Positions 1 to 10,401 are shown, counted from the first letter of the stretch. The stretch: DNA of 64,000 nucleotides from Mastigias papua (GCA_964019165.1 OZ025273.1:13870714-13934713), one strand, 5' to 3'. Numbers and translations: made by a program. The notes: generated by a model from the sequence alone, not told the origin.

Positions 1-1842
1 TGGCGGATCCAGAGGGGGGCTAGGGGGGCTTGAGCCCCAGTCAGATTTCTAGGTTTAAGAATATAATATTCTTTCACTTTAACAAATCTTCCTGTATATA
101 GAGGACACTTTGCAAGTATTGCAGCTCTTTCGGGTCGGCAGAAGTGGCAACATGTAGAAAAACAAATGTCAACAGAGCGTCTGTATGTATTTTGCTGACT
201 ACCATTGACCGAAATATGTATTAGGTGTCCAATCTTTTGTCAGGATCTCCATCAAGAGACAATGGATATTCCGAGCCCCCTTGGTCTATGGAATACTCGA
301 TTTCACGGGGGCTCAAAGCGTCGTCGAAAAATTTACTGACTGCACGTGACGCAGCAAGTCATCCAGTGTCCAATCGTTTGCAGGTATCTTGATCACAAGA
401 CAATGAATATTCCGAGCCCCCCTGGTCGGTAAAATGCAATGTGTTTTAACAGTGTATTCTACGGGCGAGGGGGGCTCGGAATATTGATTGTTTTGTGATC
501 AAGATACTAACAGACGATTGGATACTAAGTGATTTCTGTAGTCACGTGCAGCCAGTAAATTTCTCATAGACGCTTTGAGCCCCGTTCAAATTGAGTATTC
601 TATAGACCAAGGGGGCTCGGAATATCTTTTGTCTTTGAATCATGGTTTTATTGGATATCCGATGCGTCTTTGGGTGCATTCCGGCCAGTAAAATGCACTC
701 GATGATAGAAAAGTGCTAACAGGCATCTAGAACCAGAACCACATACAGGAGATTTCATGCGAGTTCATCAGGTACGTGTTGTTTACTGAAATCAGTGCCA
801 TGTTCCTATTTCGAAAGGATCGTTAGATACTTTTGGAGTAACATGTGAAGGCAGCCGAAGGCATTATTGGTGAAGAAAGCTTAAAAGGTAAGTGAATATA
901 GGTAACAGGAATTACGTGCTCAGACTACAACAGTAGTGAGCCATGTGTAGCGCCGTAGCGCCGTACCCAGCTTTAAACGAATGTATGAGGTGGAATACGC
1001 ATATAAATATTGCACTTTGTTAAAATGTTAATTTTGATACGTGGGGCTTCTGGTTAGAGCTATTGTGTCTGCGTTTAGGCAGAATTACTTGATAACCGCA
1101 TGCATCTGTAGGACCCTGTTTGCATTTTGTTGTTGACAGTGAGGGACTCTCAGGACTAGTTTAGACGTCATTACTTGAGTCGAATCAGTTACTTGTACTT
1201 TATCTGAAAAGCCTAAAGTCTGCGAATTGATTTGGTTCGACATAATTGCACAGTACATAAATTAAATCTCCATCTTGGATAAGGACTGCCACTTTGTTGT
1301 TCTTTGCTTCCTTTTCACTTCAGTGAACCATGCGTAGTGTGTTAACAGAATCACCATGTGTCTCAGGAAGTCGATAGCATTGAGCACTGTTTACTGTGTA
1401 GGCGCGATAAATACGAGCAAAATAGACCGTTCTTCTAAGGATAATGATGCCATGATGTGTTTTGCGTCACTGTCACACGATATGTTTCGTTACAGCAAAT
1501 AAATTGGAGCTTTTAGATCTAGTTGTTCTGTGCGTTCGGTTGATTGAATTGGCAATGTACATTTCAAGCCTATTTAGATACAGAATGTTGTAAAAATGAT
1601 TTGCTATTCTGAATGTTGAGCAGAGAACAGATAAGCAGAACCATCACTTCCGCTACTGAACATCGTCCAGATCTTATGGTGAATTGTTAGGACAGGGCTG
1701 ATAAACTTCGTAGCACATAAATGTGATTGATCATCAAATATTTCGCTCTATAATTTCATTGCATAAAGCCTACTTCCAAACTGACCACGCCCACACTCGT
1801 CATGTTGAGCCCCTGTCAGATTTTAGTCTGAATCCGCCACTG
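1..1842. mobile_element. Non-autonomous DNA transposon with terminal inverted repeats
   Basis: The window starts with TGGCGGATCCAGA. The reverse complement of the right end at 1,842 reads CAGTGGCGGATTCAGA, so both ends share a CAGTGGCGGATYCAGA terminal inverted repeat. The first bases of the left end lie outside the window. The right end abuts Penelope-like coding sequence at 1,843, so the element probably inserted into that element. I see no transposase reading frame. The interior is AT-rich and carries a large palindrome (237-655). CAGTGG-type ends suggest hAT or a related superfamily, but the target duplication cannot be checked because the left flank is missing. Confidence 0.6.
237..655. 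repeat. Large imperfect palindrome (two ~185-bp arms)
   Basis: The arm at about 237-425 matches the reverse complement of about 475-655 along almost its whole length, with roughly 50 bases between. Each arm also contains two direct copies of a shorter unit beginning GTGTCCAATC and ending ATTCCGAGCCCCC (near 237-283 and 366-425 in the left arm), so the unit occurs four times, two per orientation. A transcript would fold into a long hairpin. Confidence 0.8.
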
Positions 1843-2324
1843 GTAACAAAGCCATTACATCTTGCTTCTATGCTGTGAAGCCCCATGTGGTTTATAACAC
1901 TAGGGTCATGCTACCATCTGCTAAAACAGATAGCGTTCCTACCACTCACAAAATTTGTGTAGTTTACGAATTTTCGTGCCGATGTGAAGCTCGGTACATA
2001 GGGCGCACCACGCAGAGACTAGCAGACAGAATAAAACAACATGTCCCCACGAGCATCAGGACGGAAAACACAACAACAAGAGAACAGCCACCTCGTATGT
2101 GTAAAAACTCTATTTTTAAAATGAAAAGTGATTCAGCCATAGGACAACATCTTATTACAAATCCAGAATGCGCCAAAACATATACAGACGATAATTTTCG
2201 GATCATTGGGCAAGCAAGATCGTCCTTTTATTTAGGTGTGTTGGAATCGGTTTACATCAAGACTCAAAACCCAGTCTTGTGTAAAGAAAAAGAGTTCGTT
2301 TTTTCACTTGGACTCTTCAAGTAA
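1843..2324 (+). pseudogene. Penelope-like element, C-terminal GIY-YIG endonuclease fragment
   Basis: The open frame reads in from 1,843; an ATG occurs at 1,875 but is not a real start, because the protein should continue upstream into reverse transcriptase that is absent here. The motif VYEFSCRCEARYIGRTTQRL followed by RIKQHVP is the GIY-YIG nuclease core as found at the C terminus of Penelope-like retroelements, with the paired cysteines (CRC) typical of these proteins. The frame is intact for about 150 residues to its stop. The 5' part was lost or displaced by the DNA transposon that ends at 1,842. In Penelope-like elements this nuclease nicks the target for reverse transcription. Confidence 0.82.
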
Positions 2325-2447
2325 ACAATGGTGAATAGGTGCTAATTGGCCAATCATAGAGCCAAATAGACGCATTATTCATCATGTCACGTGTAACCGC
2401 ATCTGGCTATATATCTCGTTTCACCTTTCGGTCGCTATCCGACGTTT

Positions 2448-2488
2448 CATACTCTGACGAGTGTCGGACGAAAACAGCTTTCAGTATG
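2448..2488 (+). ncRNA. Candidate type I hammerhead ribozyme of the Penelope-like element
   Basis: The conserved hammerhead core is present in order: CTGACGA at 2,454-2,460, a short stem II region at 2,461-2,469, GAAA at 2,470-2,473, then a short stem III ending in TC at 2,481-2,482. The bases just before CTGACGA (CATACT, 2,448-2,453) are exactly complementary to those just after the predicted cleavage site (AGTATG, 2,483-2,488), giving a 6-bp stem I. Cleavage would fall after C2482. Stems II and III are weak (about 2 bp each as read), as is common in Penelope-type hammerheads, which are known from the terminal repeats of these elements. It lies 124 bases after the endonuclease stop codon, as expected for the 3' terminal repeat. 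Confidence 0.65.
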
Positions 2489-2581
2489 CTAAAGCAATGT
2501 TCCCGCTTTTTCGTGCTATAGTGAAGTTCTGTAGTACCAACAGACTTTTTACAGAAGAATCGGATTAGTACTAAAGACAGA

Positions 2582-3143
2582 GCTCAATTCCAAAAACCGT
2601 ATTGCGGCAATAAACACATTAGCCGTCCCTGTTGTTCAATACAGCTATAACATCATTAACTGGAACCTCCTAGACCTCCAAAGAATGGATAGAAAAACTA
2701 GAAAGTTGCTGACATCACACCATATGCATCATCTCAAAGCTGATGTTGACCGTTTGTACTTGCCTAGGAGTGATGGTGGTAGGGGAATGATGCAACATGA
2801 AATGTCGTACAAAACTACCACTATAGCAATGTCAACATACCTATCAACAACTTCTGCTTGGATGTTAAAGTTAGTTTACCAGCAGCACAAAAGTAATAAG
2901 CTGCATTCAATTGTGAAAGAAGCAAGAATTTACGAAAAAGACTTGGATTTTAACATTGGAACCCCTCCACATCCTGATCTGCCAGCCACAAAACAAGCCG
3001 AGATGGTCAAACAAGCTGCCAAACCATGTGTTCTGAAACAGCTTGGTGAGAAATGGCGTAAAAAGCCACTACATGGAAAGTATAATCTCTGATGCCAGAA
3101 AGCTGATGTTGATGTAACTGCAACCCATCAGTGGTTACGGAAC
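2582..3143 (+). pseudogene. Reverse transcriptase thumb region, R4/Dong-like copy 1
   Basis: The frame encodes a block that is nearly invariant in R2-superclade elements: the motif VDRLYLPRSDGGRGM (about 2,746-2,790), then a helical region and GEKWRKKPLHGKY near 3,045-3,080. The catalytic fingers and palm are missing because of 5' truncation. A stop codon ends the frame at 3,090-3,092 (TGA) where copy 2 reads on, and weakly similar coding continues in another register (ADVDVTATHQWLRN) to the SINE junction at 3,143. Confidence 0.75.
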
Positions 3144-3391
3144 GGGGTGAGTGGCCAAGCGGTTCAGTTGGCTTCCGTTAGCTAGCTGAAGTTAAGCTTG
3201 GCTGTGCTAGGTCAGAACTGGATGGGCGACTATCCAGAAAAACGACCAAAGCAACTCACTCCGCCGTCCTTCGGAAGGGACGTTAAACTAGGGGTCCCAT
3301 GCCTGGATGCGGCATGCACAGTAGGCCTAAATTAGCTGAAAATGCTAGATGTAACAGCCTACTCAAAATAAAGTAAACAAAAAAAAAAACT
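3144..3391 (+). mobile_element. tRNA-derived SINE inserted in the R4/Dong-like frame
   Basis: The insertion interrupts a frame that is contiguous in copy 2 (around 7,860-7,890). It begins GGGGTGAGTGGCCAAGCGG, containing an excellent RNA polymerase III A box (TGGCCAAGCGG); a degenerate B-box-like GGTCAGAACTGG follows about 50 bases later. A central block (CCTTCGGAAGGGACGTTAAAC, 3,269-3,289) resembles the conserved central domain seen in several metazoan SINE families. It ends in an A-rich tail at about 3,365-3,391. No clear target duplication was found. Confidence 0.7.
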
Positions 3392-4010
3392 TAAGTCAGA
3401 AACTGAAGGTTTCATTATGGCTGCCCAAGACCAATCGTTCTTTACAAGAAACTACCAGGCAAACATTCTAAAGACTGGTGTAGATGATAAATGTAGGTTT
3501 TGTGACAAATTCACTGAAACAATTTATCATCTTATATCTGGTTGCTCGATACTAGCACCAACCGAATACAAGAACCGCCATTATAGAGTAGGCCAGTGTC
3601 TACATTGGACCATATGTAAACATTATCGGTTATCAACACCCACTAATTGGTTTGAGCACCACCCCCAACCTGTAGTTGAAGGAGAAAATGTATCGATTCT
3701 CTGGGATTTCTGTATACACACTGATCATACTATTCAAGCGAACAGACCAGACATCATAATAGAAGATTTCAAAGAACACACTTGTCTCGTAATAGATATG
3801 AGTATCCCTACAGACCAGAACATCGCTGTTAAAGAAGTTGATAAACTCAGCAAGTATAAAGACCTTGAAATTGAAATTGGCAGAATGTGGAACTTGAAAG
3901 CAACAACAGTACCTGTGATTGTAGGCGCTCTTGGAATGATAAAAAAGGGCTGCCAAAAGCTCTTGCCAAGATCCAAGGACAACCACAACTGCAGAAAATC
4001 CAGCAAATAG
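3392..4010 (+). pseudogene. Restriction-like endonuclease domain, R4/Dong-like copy 1
   Basis: After the SINE the frame resumes (an ATG at 3,417 is internal to the protein). It contains a CCHC knuckle, CRFCDKFTETIYHLISGC (C-X2-C-X8-H-X4-C), followed by the PD-(D/E)XK-type nuclease block: RPDIIIED and then CLVIDMSIP, with the paired PD and D residues intact. A C-terminal helical tail runs to the stop at 4,008-4,010. In this superclade the nuclease makes the target-site nick that primes reverse transcription. About 200 residues are open, so this domain is the best preserved part of copy 1. Confidence 0.8.
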
Positions 4011-4168
4011 CATTGACAAGCACAGCTCATATTTTGCGGAAGACTCTCTCTACTTAAATTTTAGTTTTGTTGTAATTGAGGTTCTCGTTTCTCAGACCTT
4101 TGCTAAACTTAGGTCACTGGGGGCGACCCGGTCAGCAATTGTACTAGATAGCAAATGTGAAGAAATAG

Positions 4169-4187
4169 TAAATAATAATAATAATAA
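4169..4187 (+). repeat. (TAA)n tail of copy 1 and junction with copy 2
   Basis: A run of AAT units directly follows the 3' UTR of copy 1, and sequence upstream of copy 2 starts immediately after. The same arrangement recurs at 8,729-8,766, 12,548-12,561 and 13,104-13,120. Confidence 0.85.
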
Positions 4188-4729
4188 AAGGTGAAGGGTT
4201 AAGCCGGTAGGCTTAAAGTGAGGAGTTAGGCGTCCTTCACCTCTCTAGCTGTCTTCTCCTTTTCCTATTTGTTTCTTTACCTTCATTCAATTTTTTTTCT
4301 GTTTGTTCTACATATAGTTGCCAATGATTCTAAGAGCCCTGTTAGGTATTATAGTGGAAGGATAGATTAGATCTAGGTAAAGGCTTCTAACTCCTGGAAT
4401 GATCAGACTTCAAGACAGCAAAGGGAGCCTACTAGGTTACTTTTGCTGGGCTAGTTGTAACCCCGTACTGCGATTCGGGACCCTTAGGTTGTTCTTGGCA
4501 ACTGTTGCTTTATTTGGGTAGATGGGGCTCATTAGCTGGGTAAAGGCAGTCCATCTAAGAGAAGGAAAACTCTTATCTCAATCCAGGGTTGATGGAACTC
4601 TTCTGTGGTATTTTTTGTAGTAATGCTACTGTGGGATGAAAATGCTGGATAGGTGACCCGCATAGAATAGCCAATGTCAATTATAAGAGTAGAGGGGACT
4701 CTTTGAATCTATTTAGATAAACCTCTCTA

Positions 4730-4742
4730 GGGATGGTGTCCC
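4730..4742 (+). promoter_or_regulatory. Conserved 5' leader hairpin, copy 2
   Basis: GGGA, loop TGGTG, TCCC, followed by GATAAA. The same loop and flank occur in copy 3 (8,983-8,995) and copy 4 (12,565-12,577) with different but still pairing stems. A second small hairpin (GGTG/CACC) follows at about 4,754-4,768. Confidence 0.6.
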
Positions 4743-4796
4743 GATAAACATACTGGTGGTTGTGGCACCTTATCAACACTATCTCATACGTTTAGT

Positions 4797-5540
4797 ATGA
4801 ATCTACGTTCTAAATCATACCGCATCGCCCGTCGCGCGGGTCAACAAGGGGCGCGTCCCTCAGGGCTAGACCAGCCTGAGGTCGAAAAGTTGGCTACTGA
4901 GTCTAAATCTTCCATTATGCAAAGTTTTCATGGTCACCAGGACGAGAGGATTTCTAACCCTGGCCCTGGAAACTCAACATTGAATCAAACTCAAAAACAA
5001 CGAAGTAAATGGACAAGGGAAGAATATAGTGATGTAATGTACTGTTTTTATTTCACTTTGGACAACCCGATAACGAACAACACTGACGGAACTTTCAACA
5101 AATGGCACGAACGTAACAGTAACAACAAGAAGTTGACCTATTTAGATGCAAATAAGCTAGCGAATGTAAGAAGGTACATAGTGGGTGACATGACGATAAC
5201 TAATACTGAAATTGCTCAAATTAAAGAACAGGTTAGAATCGATATGAGTCACAACCTAATGGAAGAAATTGTCCGGGAAAGAAATGAAGACCCTGAAAAT
5301 GCAGAGTCTTCTGAAATTCATGCGGAAGTGAATGTTGAACCAAATGATAATGGTAATGAAGAGGAAATTGTTGTTGAACATGTAATACCTGAAGAAGTCA
5401 TAGCAATGAAAATAGATATACTTGAGGAGCTATCGAAAGTACAACACACTAACATAGCAGACAGAGAACCCTTGTTGAAAATCAGACGCAAACGCAAATT
5501 TAAGAGTTATGATAATTGCTTGCTGAATCTAGTACCTTGA
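4797..5540 (+). pseudogene. N-terminal region of R4/Dong-like protein, copy 2
   Basis: The first ATG after the leader hairpin opens a 247-codon frame. After a basic, low-complexity start comes a Myb-like, tryptophan-containing segment (KWTREEYSDVMYCFYF at about residues 69-84, W further on at NKWHER), which matches the equivalent segment in copies 3 and 4 and is a plausible DNA-binding domain. The rest is acidic. The frame shifts near its end: the homologous continuation resumes in another register at about 5,587. Confidence 0.65.
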
Positions 5541-5586
5541 AGCAATTTTCACTGCAAAGATTTTTACACGGAGTTGAAGTCTTTAA

Positions 5587-6075
5587 ATGCTTAAAAATAT
5601 GCGAATTCTTATCGGTAAATTTAAGAGTGCTTTTGATTTAGCAAATACGGCATTAGAACTCCTATGCACCGAGCTTAATCCTGATTTGACATGTCTAAAC
5701 GAGTTAATGTATACAAAAGGAGAAGTTCTTCAAGAGACATGTAGCATTACTATAAAGAGAAGGAGCAAAGGCTCCCGTGGCATCAATAAATCTAAGTGGC
5801 AACTAAAACTAGAAAAAGAAATATCATTATTTAGGAAAGAACTTTCTTTACTTGATGAGATTCAAAAGGACAAAATACTGCCCTCTGGTAAAGCAAAGAA
5901 AGTAGTAAGGAAATATAAGATACAAAGTAAAACTCAGATCCCATGTATTAAGGAAGAGCTTAAACAAAAGCTCCAAGTAAAAGCACAAAGAATGCGCCGA
6001 TTTGAAAAGCGTTCAAATTTCTTTCGTCAAAATAGAATTTTTGACACCGATGCAAAATGTTCTATCGAGAAATAA
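5587..6075 (+). pseudogene. Linker between N-terminal region and reverse transcriptase, copy 2
   Basis: A lysine- and arginine-rich, probably helical segment of about 160 residues, in a frame different from both neighbours. It corresponds in position to the stretch at about 9,780-10,060 in copy 3 (shared features include QKLQVKAQRMRRFEKRS here and a similar basic helix there). The correct frame moves to the next block at about 6,057, pointing to a small deletion. Confidence 0.6.
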
Positions 6076-7403
6076 ATAAATCTACTGTCTCTATTGACAA
6101 AGCACCATCAGAAAGAGAAATACAGGAATTCTGGAGTACAATATGGGGAAAGGAGAAAATGTATAATGAGAATGCTGCATGGTTGAAAGATATTGAAGAA
6201 AAACCTGAAGATGCTTCGCAGCAAGAGTGGGGTAACATAACTGTACATGAAATAAGAGAAGTTTTGAAAAAGTCGCACAAATGGAAATCTCCTGGAACTG
6301 ATCAACTATCAAATTGTTGGCTTGATGCTCTTTTTTCTACACATGCTCAACTGGCACTTAACTTTAATAGCATAATGACAGATCCTACTACAACACCAAA
6401 GTGGTTTTATCAAGGCACCACATATCTATTAGCAAAGTCTACAGATACAGTCAACCCAAACAACCATCAGCCTATAACCTGCTTATCGACCTTATACAAG
6501 CTGTTTACTTCCATACTGACAGACAGAACCTACAGACACTTGGAACAGCAAAATATCCTTCCGACTGAACAAAAGGAATGCCGAAGAGTATCATACGGAT
6601 GTAAAGATCAACTACTAATCAACAAGGTGATACTGCAGCATGCAAATTCAAAATTTAGAAATCTAAGTACAGCTTGGATTGCTTACAAAAAGGCCTTTGA
6701 CAGTGTTCCTCACTCATGGATACTAAGATCACTTGAAATCTTAAAAATCTCCACTGCGATTATATGCTTCCTAAAAGCAAGTATGCCCTTATGGGAAACT
6801 AATCTATATCTATCTCACTCCAATAGGACCCTTACTTCTAATGGTATGCAAATAAAGTGTGGTATCTTTCAAGGTGACTCATTCTCTCCCCTTTTGTTTT
6901 GTCTTGCGCTCGTTCCTTTATCCCACCTTATAAACAACACTGGATATGGTTATAAGATGAACAGCAGAAGGATAAATCACCTCTTTTATATGGACGATCT
7001 TAAGCTATACGCAAGAGATGATCGGGAATTAGAAGGATTGTTACAAACTGTTAAATCTTTCAGCGATGATATAGGCATGGAGGTCGGTCTGGATAAATGT
7101 GCTAAGGCAACATTCAAGCGTGGAAAGATGATCAACTCTTCACATATAATGTTAAATGACAATACAATAATAAAAGAATTAGAACAGGGAGGTGCATATA
7201 AGTATCTATGTGTAAGTGAAAGCAATGGTATACAGCACTCTAATATGAAAGAAAAAATCCGAAAAGAATGTATACGGAGAATACAGTCAATTATGAAGAC
7301 AGAGCTGAACTCGAGAAATCGTATCACTGCTATAAACAATTTAGCAATACCTGTAGTGACCTACAGCTTTAATATTATCAACTGGAACCTAAGAGAACTA
7401 TAG
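6057..7403 (+). pseudogene. Reverse transcriptase domain, R4/Dong-like copy 2
   Basis: About 448 codons cover the fingers and palm. Visible motifs include KWKSPGTDQL (early motif), AWIAYKKAFDSVPHSW (motif A with catalytic D), GIFQGDSFSPLLF (motif B) and FYMDDLKLYA (motif C with the catalytic YMDD). Motif order is normal for non-LTR elements. An in-frame TAG at 7,401-7,403 cuts the protein immediately before the thumb block, which continues in the same frame. The enzyme would copy element RNA at a nicked target; this copy cannot make it whole. Confidence 0.85.
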
Positions 7404-7430
7404 AAAATAGATACAAAAATAAGACAGCAA

Positions 7431-7877
7431 TTGACATATGGCAGAATGCATCATCCGAAATCAGATGTTGACCACCTTTATATGCCTAGGAGTAAAGTAA
7501 GTAGAGGCATGATTCAATTGGAACTCTCATACAAGACTTCAACAGATGGTCTCTCCCAGTATTTACATAACTCACAGGATTGGATGCTAAAACTTGTCAC
7601 CTCACATGAGAATACTAAGAAGTTACATTTAATTATAAAGGATTCTGAACAATTTTCAAGAGAACTAGGGATTGAAATGCAAACTGATGAAGACCTTATT
7701 CCTACTGCTATTGCAAAGAAATCCAAACAAGTAGCTAAACAGAAAGGCTTGAAAATGATTGAAGAAAGATGGCATGAGAAACCCCTTCATGGACAGTTTG
7801 TTATTCGATGCAAAGGTGCTGATGTTGATCAAATGGCAACCCACCAGTGGCTGAGAAGCTCTGGACTAAAAGGGTAA
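7431..7877 (+). pseudogene. Reverse transcriptase thumb, copy 2
   Basis: Continuation of the reverse transcriptase in the same frame after the TAG at 7,401. It carries SDVDHLYMPRSKVSRGM and a C-terminal block ending in THQWLRSSGLKG. The frame is stopped again by TAA at 7,875-7,877 in a position where copy 1 and the downstream nuclease show that reading should continue. Confidence 0.75.
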
Positions 7878-8486
7878 ACTGAAGGATTTATTCTTGCCGC
7901 ACAAGACCAAAGTTTGGCTACTAGACATTATCAAGCAAATATCCTATATACCGGAGTTGACCCAAAGTGCAGATTTTGTGACGAAAAGTTCGAAACAGTT
8001 GACCACCTTGTTTCTGGTTGCTCAGTACTAGCACCAAAAGAATATAAAAGCCGTCATGACAGAGTTGGCCAGTATCTTTATTGGAGAATATGTAAATACT
8101 ACTTGATCAGTACAACTGCTAACTGGTATGAGCACCACCCTGAACCAGTAACAGAAGGAAAAGATGTCTCCATTCTATGGGATTTCCCTGTCCATACTGA
8201 CAGAACTATACAGGCAAATCGCCCTGATATTATAGTTAAGGACAAAAAAGACAACATTCGTCTCTTGATTGATATGAGTGTACCTTCAGACAATAATGTC
8301 GCTCCAAAAGTATTTGAAAAATTGAGCAAATACAAAGATCTGGAGATTGAGATTGAGAAAATGTGGCATCTAAAAACAACAACACTTCCTGTTGTTGTTG
8401 GTGCACTTGGTCTCATAAGAAAGGGCACAGCTGACTTTCTTGATAAAATTCCAGGGTCTCCATCGCTGTCAGAGGTGCAAAAATAG
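7878..8486 (+). pseudogene. CCHC knuckle and restriction-like endonuclease, copy 2
   Basis: In the same frame as the thumb, directly after the nonsense codon (an internal ATG is at 7,914). The knuckle CRFCDEKFETVDHLVSGC is followed by RPDIIVKD and LLIDMSVPSD, the PD...D signature of the R2-type nuclease, and a helical tail. About 75-80% of residues match the same region of copy 1. The stop is at 8,484-8,486, then a T-rich 3' UTR leads to the TAA tail. Confidence 0.8.
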
Positions 8487-8728
8487 TCCTAAATAGCACA
8501 GCTCATGTTTTGAGAAGGGCTCTGTCCATCTGAATTACTCGCTTGTGAAAGCAATTGTTTTTTTCTGTTTTGGTTGTTTTTCTTCTTTTGTTTGGTTGTT
8601 TACTTGTTTTGTTTTTCTTTCCTCATAAAAGTCACTTTCTAACCAACATGTACCCTTCACTCACCCTAGGTTGCTTGTTGTAACTCGATGTTTGATTGAA
8701 TACTAGCTTGCCAAAGACAGCTCTACTG

Positions 8729-8759
<31 letters not shown>

Positions 8760-8766
8760 AATAATA
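8729..8766 (+). repeat. (TAA)n tail of copy 2 and junction with copy 3
   Basis: About ten near-perfect AAT units close copy 2; the longest of the four tails. Confidence 0.85.
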
Positions 8767-8982
8767 TGTCCTGGGTATGACTTAAAACTGCATCCGGTTG
8801 TGAAGTTTCGACGTGGGATAATGAGGTTACCCTTAGCCACAACTACCTCCAGGTCACCATTGAGCAAGGTGTAGTACCTGTTAGCTCTCCCCAAGACTAT
8901 GAAATACCGGGTTGGCGTCTTGTGGGGCAAGTCTGTCTCATAGGTAGGGGGGAGTCTTCAGCCTTGGTTGGCAGCCCTCCTG

Positions 8983-8995
8983 GTGATGGTGTTAC
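8983..8995 (+). promoter_or_regulatory. Conserved 5' leader hairpin, copy 3
   Basis: GTGA, loop TGGTG, TTAC, followed by GATAAA. The stem differs from copy 2 but still pairs (one G-U). A second hairpin (AGGG/CCCT) follows at about 9,008-9,023. Confidence 0.6.
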
Positions 8996-9053
8996 GATAA
9001 AAACACTAGGGATGGCTAACCCTATACCAGCCAACCCTCACTTATGAGTGAAA

Positions 9054-9761
9054 ATGTACCAGAATATTGAAATAGATAACCACGTGAATGGCACTGGACC
9101 TTCATGTGAAGGTGTTTCGTCCGGTAGGTGTACTGTGGATGAGCAGCGCAGGCCCGACCGTCATCATGCTACTGCCAGACAGAGTTGGAATAGGGAGGTA
9201 AATATAGCTGTAATGGAGTGCTAGTTCATGAGCAAACCGATGGATGAGGAAGGAAAGCCACTTAGAGGTTATATGAGAAGATTGCATGCTATCTGGATAG
9301 AGAGATGCCAAATGCTAGTGACTGAACAAAGACTCTGTGATCCGGCCTGCATGATAAAAAAGAATGGATGGCTGACATATCTAGAACTTGAGGAAATAAA
9401 ACGTCGAGTATTGAAAGAAAACAGTTGTAACGAGGCTGAGGAGGTCGTGGGTCATGGTATAGTTGATAGTTGTAGGGACGAGAGTCTTGATGGATCAGGT
9501 ATCAAAAATAGTTGTGTTTTTGAAGATAATGAAGAACTTGAAGAGGAAGAACGATGTATTATAGACGGAATAAATCACATCATTGATGAAAATCTAACTA
9601 AAAAGTTTGTTGGTTTTAAAAAGATTGACAGAAGTGTTCTCAAGGAAAAAGTTAATAAAGTGAATAGAGTTTTGACTAATATACGAACGGAGGATTTGAG
9701 TGGAACTAACAACTTGATTAAAGCCTGTTCTATCTATGTAGGAGAAGCAGTTGGATTTTAA
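9054..9761 (+). pseudogene. N-terminal Myb-like region, copy 3
   Basis: Reading begins near 9,054 with a proline- and arginine-rich segment (RRPDRHHATARQ), then SWNREVNIAVMEC, an in-frame TAG at 9,222-9,224, and SKPMDEEGKPLRGYMRRLHA with a following WIER. Together these form a Myb-like helix-turn-helix with spaced tryptophans. Copy 4 has the matching SKPFDDEGKS. The rest is acidic and helical. Confidence 0.65.
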
Positions 9762-10128
9762 CCTGTTCAAATGAGACAAAGAAATACCAAAGAGCCGTGG
9801 TGGAAAGAAGAATTCAAACTTCGATGACAGAGATACGTAGGCACATAAATCTACTTGAGCGTAAGAAAAAGGTGATCTTAAGAAAAATGTTAAATATAGA
9901 ATCCTGGATAGAAAATATTTCATTAAAAATAAAGGAGTAGACGTTGTATTAGAGGAACTGAAACAGCGGTTGCAAGCGAAGAGTGAGAAAATTAAACGAT
10001 ACGAACAGAGAAGTGAACAATTCAGTATCACTACGTTGTTCCAGCACGACCAGAAAAACGTTTACCAACAACTAAATCGTAAAACAGGTAATTATGAGAA
10101 ACCTGACGCTAAAAATAGCAAGTAATCT

Positions 10129-10383
10129 TTGAGCAATCTATGGGACAAGGAAGTTACGCACAATGAAAAGGCCGAATGGCTTAAGGAGTTAAAACAGGAG
10201 GGGGTTTATCATGAGAAGCAGGCAGACTTCATGATTACAACTGAGATGGTATTAAAGCAAACAAAGAAAATTCCTAGCTTGAAATGTCCAGGTCCTGACG
10301 GAGTTCAAGGATACTGGCTAAAACACTTTACAACACTTCACAGCAGAATAGATAATCAAATGAATGATATGATCGTAAATTGA
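10129..10383 (+). pseudogene. Reverse transcriptase, amino-terminal part, copy 3
   Basis: Aligns with residues near the start of the copy 2 reverse transcriptase: WDKEVTHNEKAEWLKEL followed by PSLKCPGPDGVQGYWLKHF, the motif around the conserved PGPDG. Ends at a TGA at 10,381-10,383. Confidence 0.7.
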
Positions 10384-10401
10384 TCCGAGATTCCTAGATA
10401 G

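Larger units (their letters stand above)
2550..4187 (+). mobile_element. R4/Dong-like non-LTR retrotransposon, copy 1 (5'-truncated)
   Basis: Only the 3' part of the element is present: the end of the reverse transcriptase (thumb), a CCHC zinc knuckle and the restriction-like endonuclease, followed by a 3' UTR and an (AAT)n tail at about 4,169-4,187. It aligns collinearly with copy 2 (for example around 2,582 against 7,300). Its 5' break lies near 2,550 in Penelope-like 3' sequence. A SINE interrupts the frame at 3,144-3,391. The R4/Dong assignment rests on the domain order, the single endonuclease at the C terminus and the TAA-repeat tail, a known target of Dong-type elements; other R2-superclade families are possible. 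Confidence 0.75.
4188..8766 (+). mobile_element. R4/Dong-like non-LTR retrotransposon, copy 2 (nearly full length)
   Basis: This is the most complete of the four copies. A 5' leader with a small hairpin (4,730-4,742) precedes the N-terminal region from 4,797, then reverse transcriptase, CCHC knuckle and restriction-like endonuclease to 8,486, a 3' UTR, and an (AAT)n tail to 8,766. The coding region is broken by at least two frameshifts (about 5,520-5,590 and near 6,057) and two in-frame stops (7,401-7,403 and 7,875-7,877). It closely resembles copy 1 in the shared part and differs clearly from copies 3 and 4. The 5' boundary is uncertain: 4,188-4,725 could be leader or an unrelated fragment. 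Confidence 0.8.

Noticed and set aside
3144..3220. A genuine tRNA gene
   Set aside because: The A box is good but no cloverleaf or proper B box follows, and the body continues into a SINE with an A-rich tail.
4720..4790. HDV-like ribozyme at the 5' end of the Dong-like elements
   Set aside because: I could not build the nested double pseudoknot by hand; only two simple hairpins are supported.
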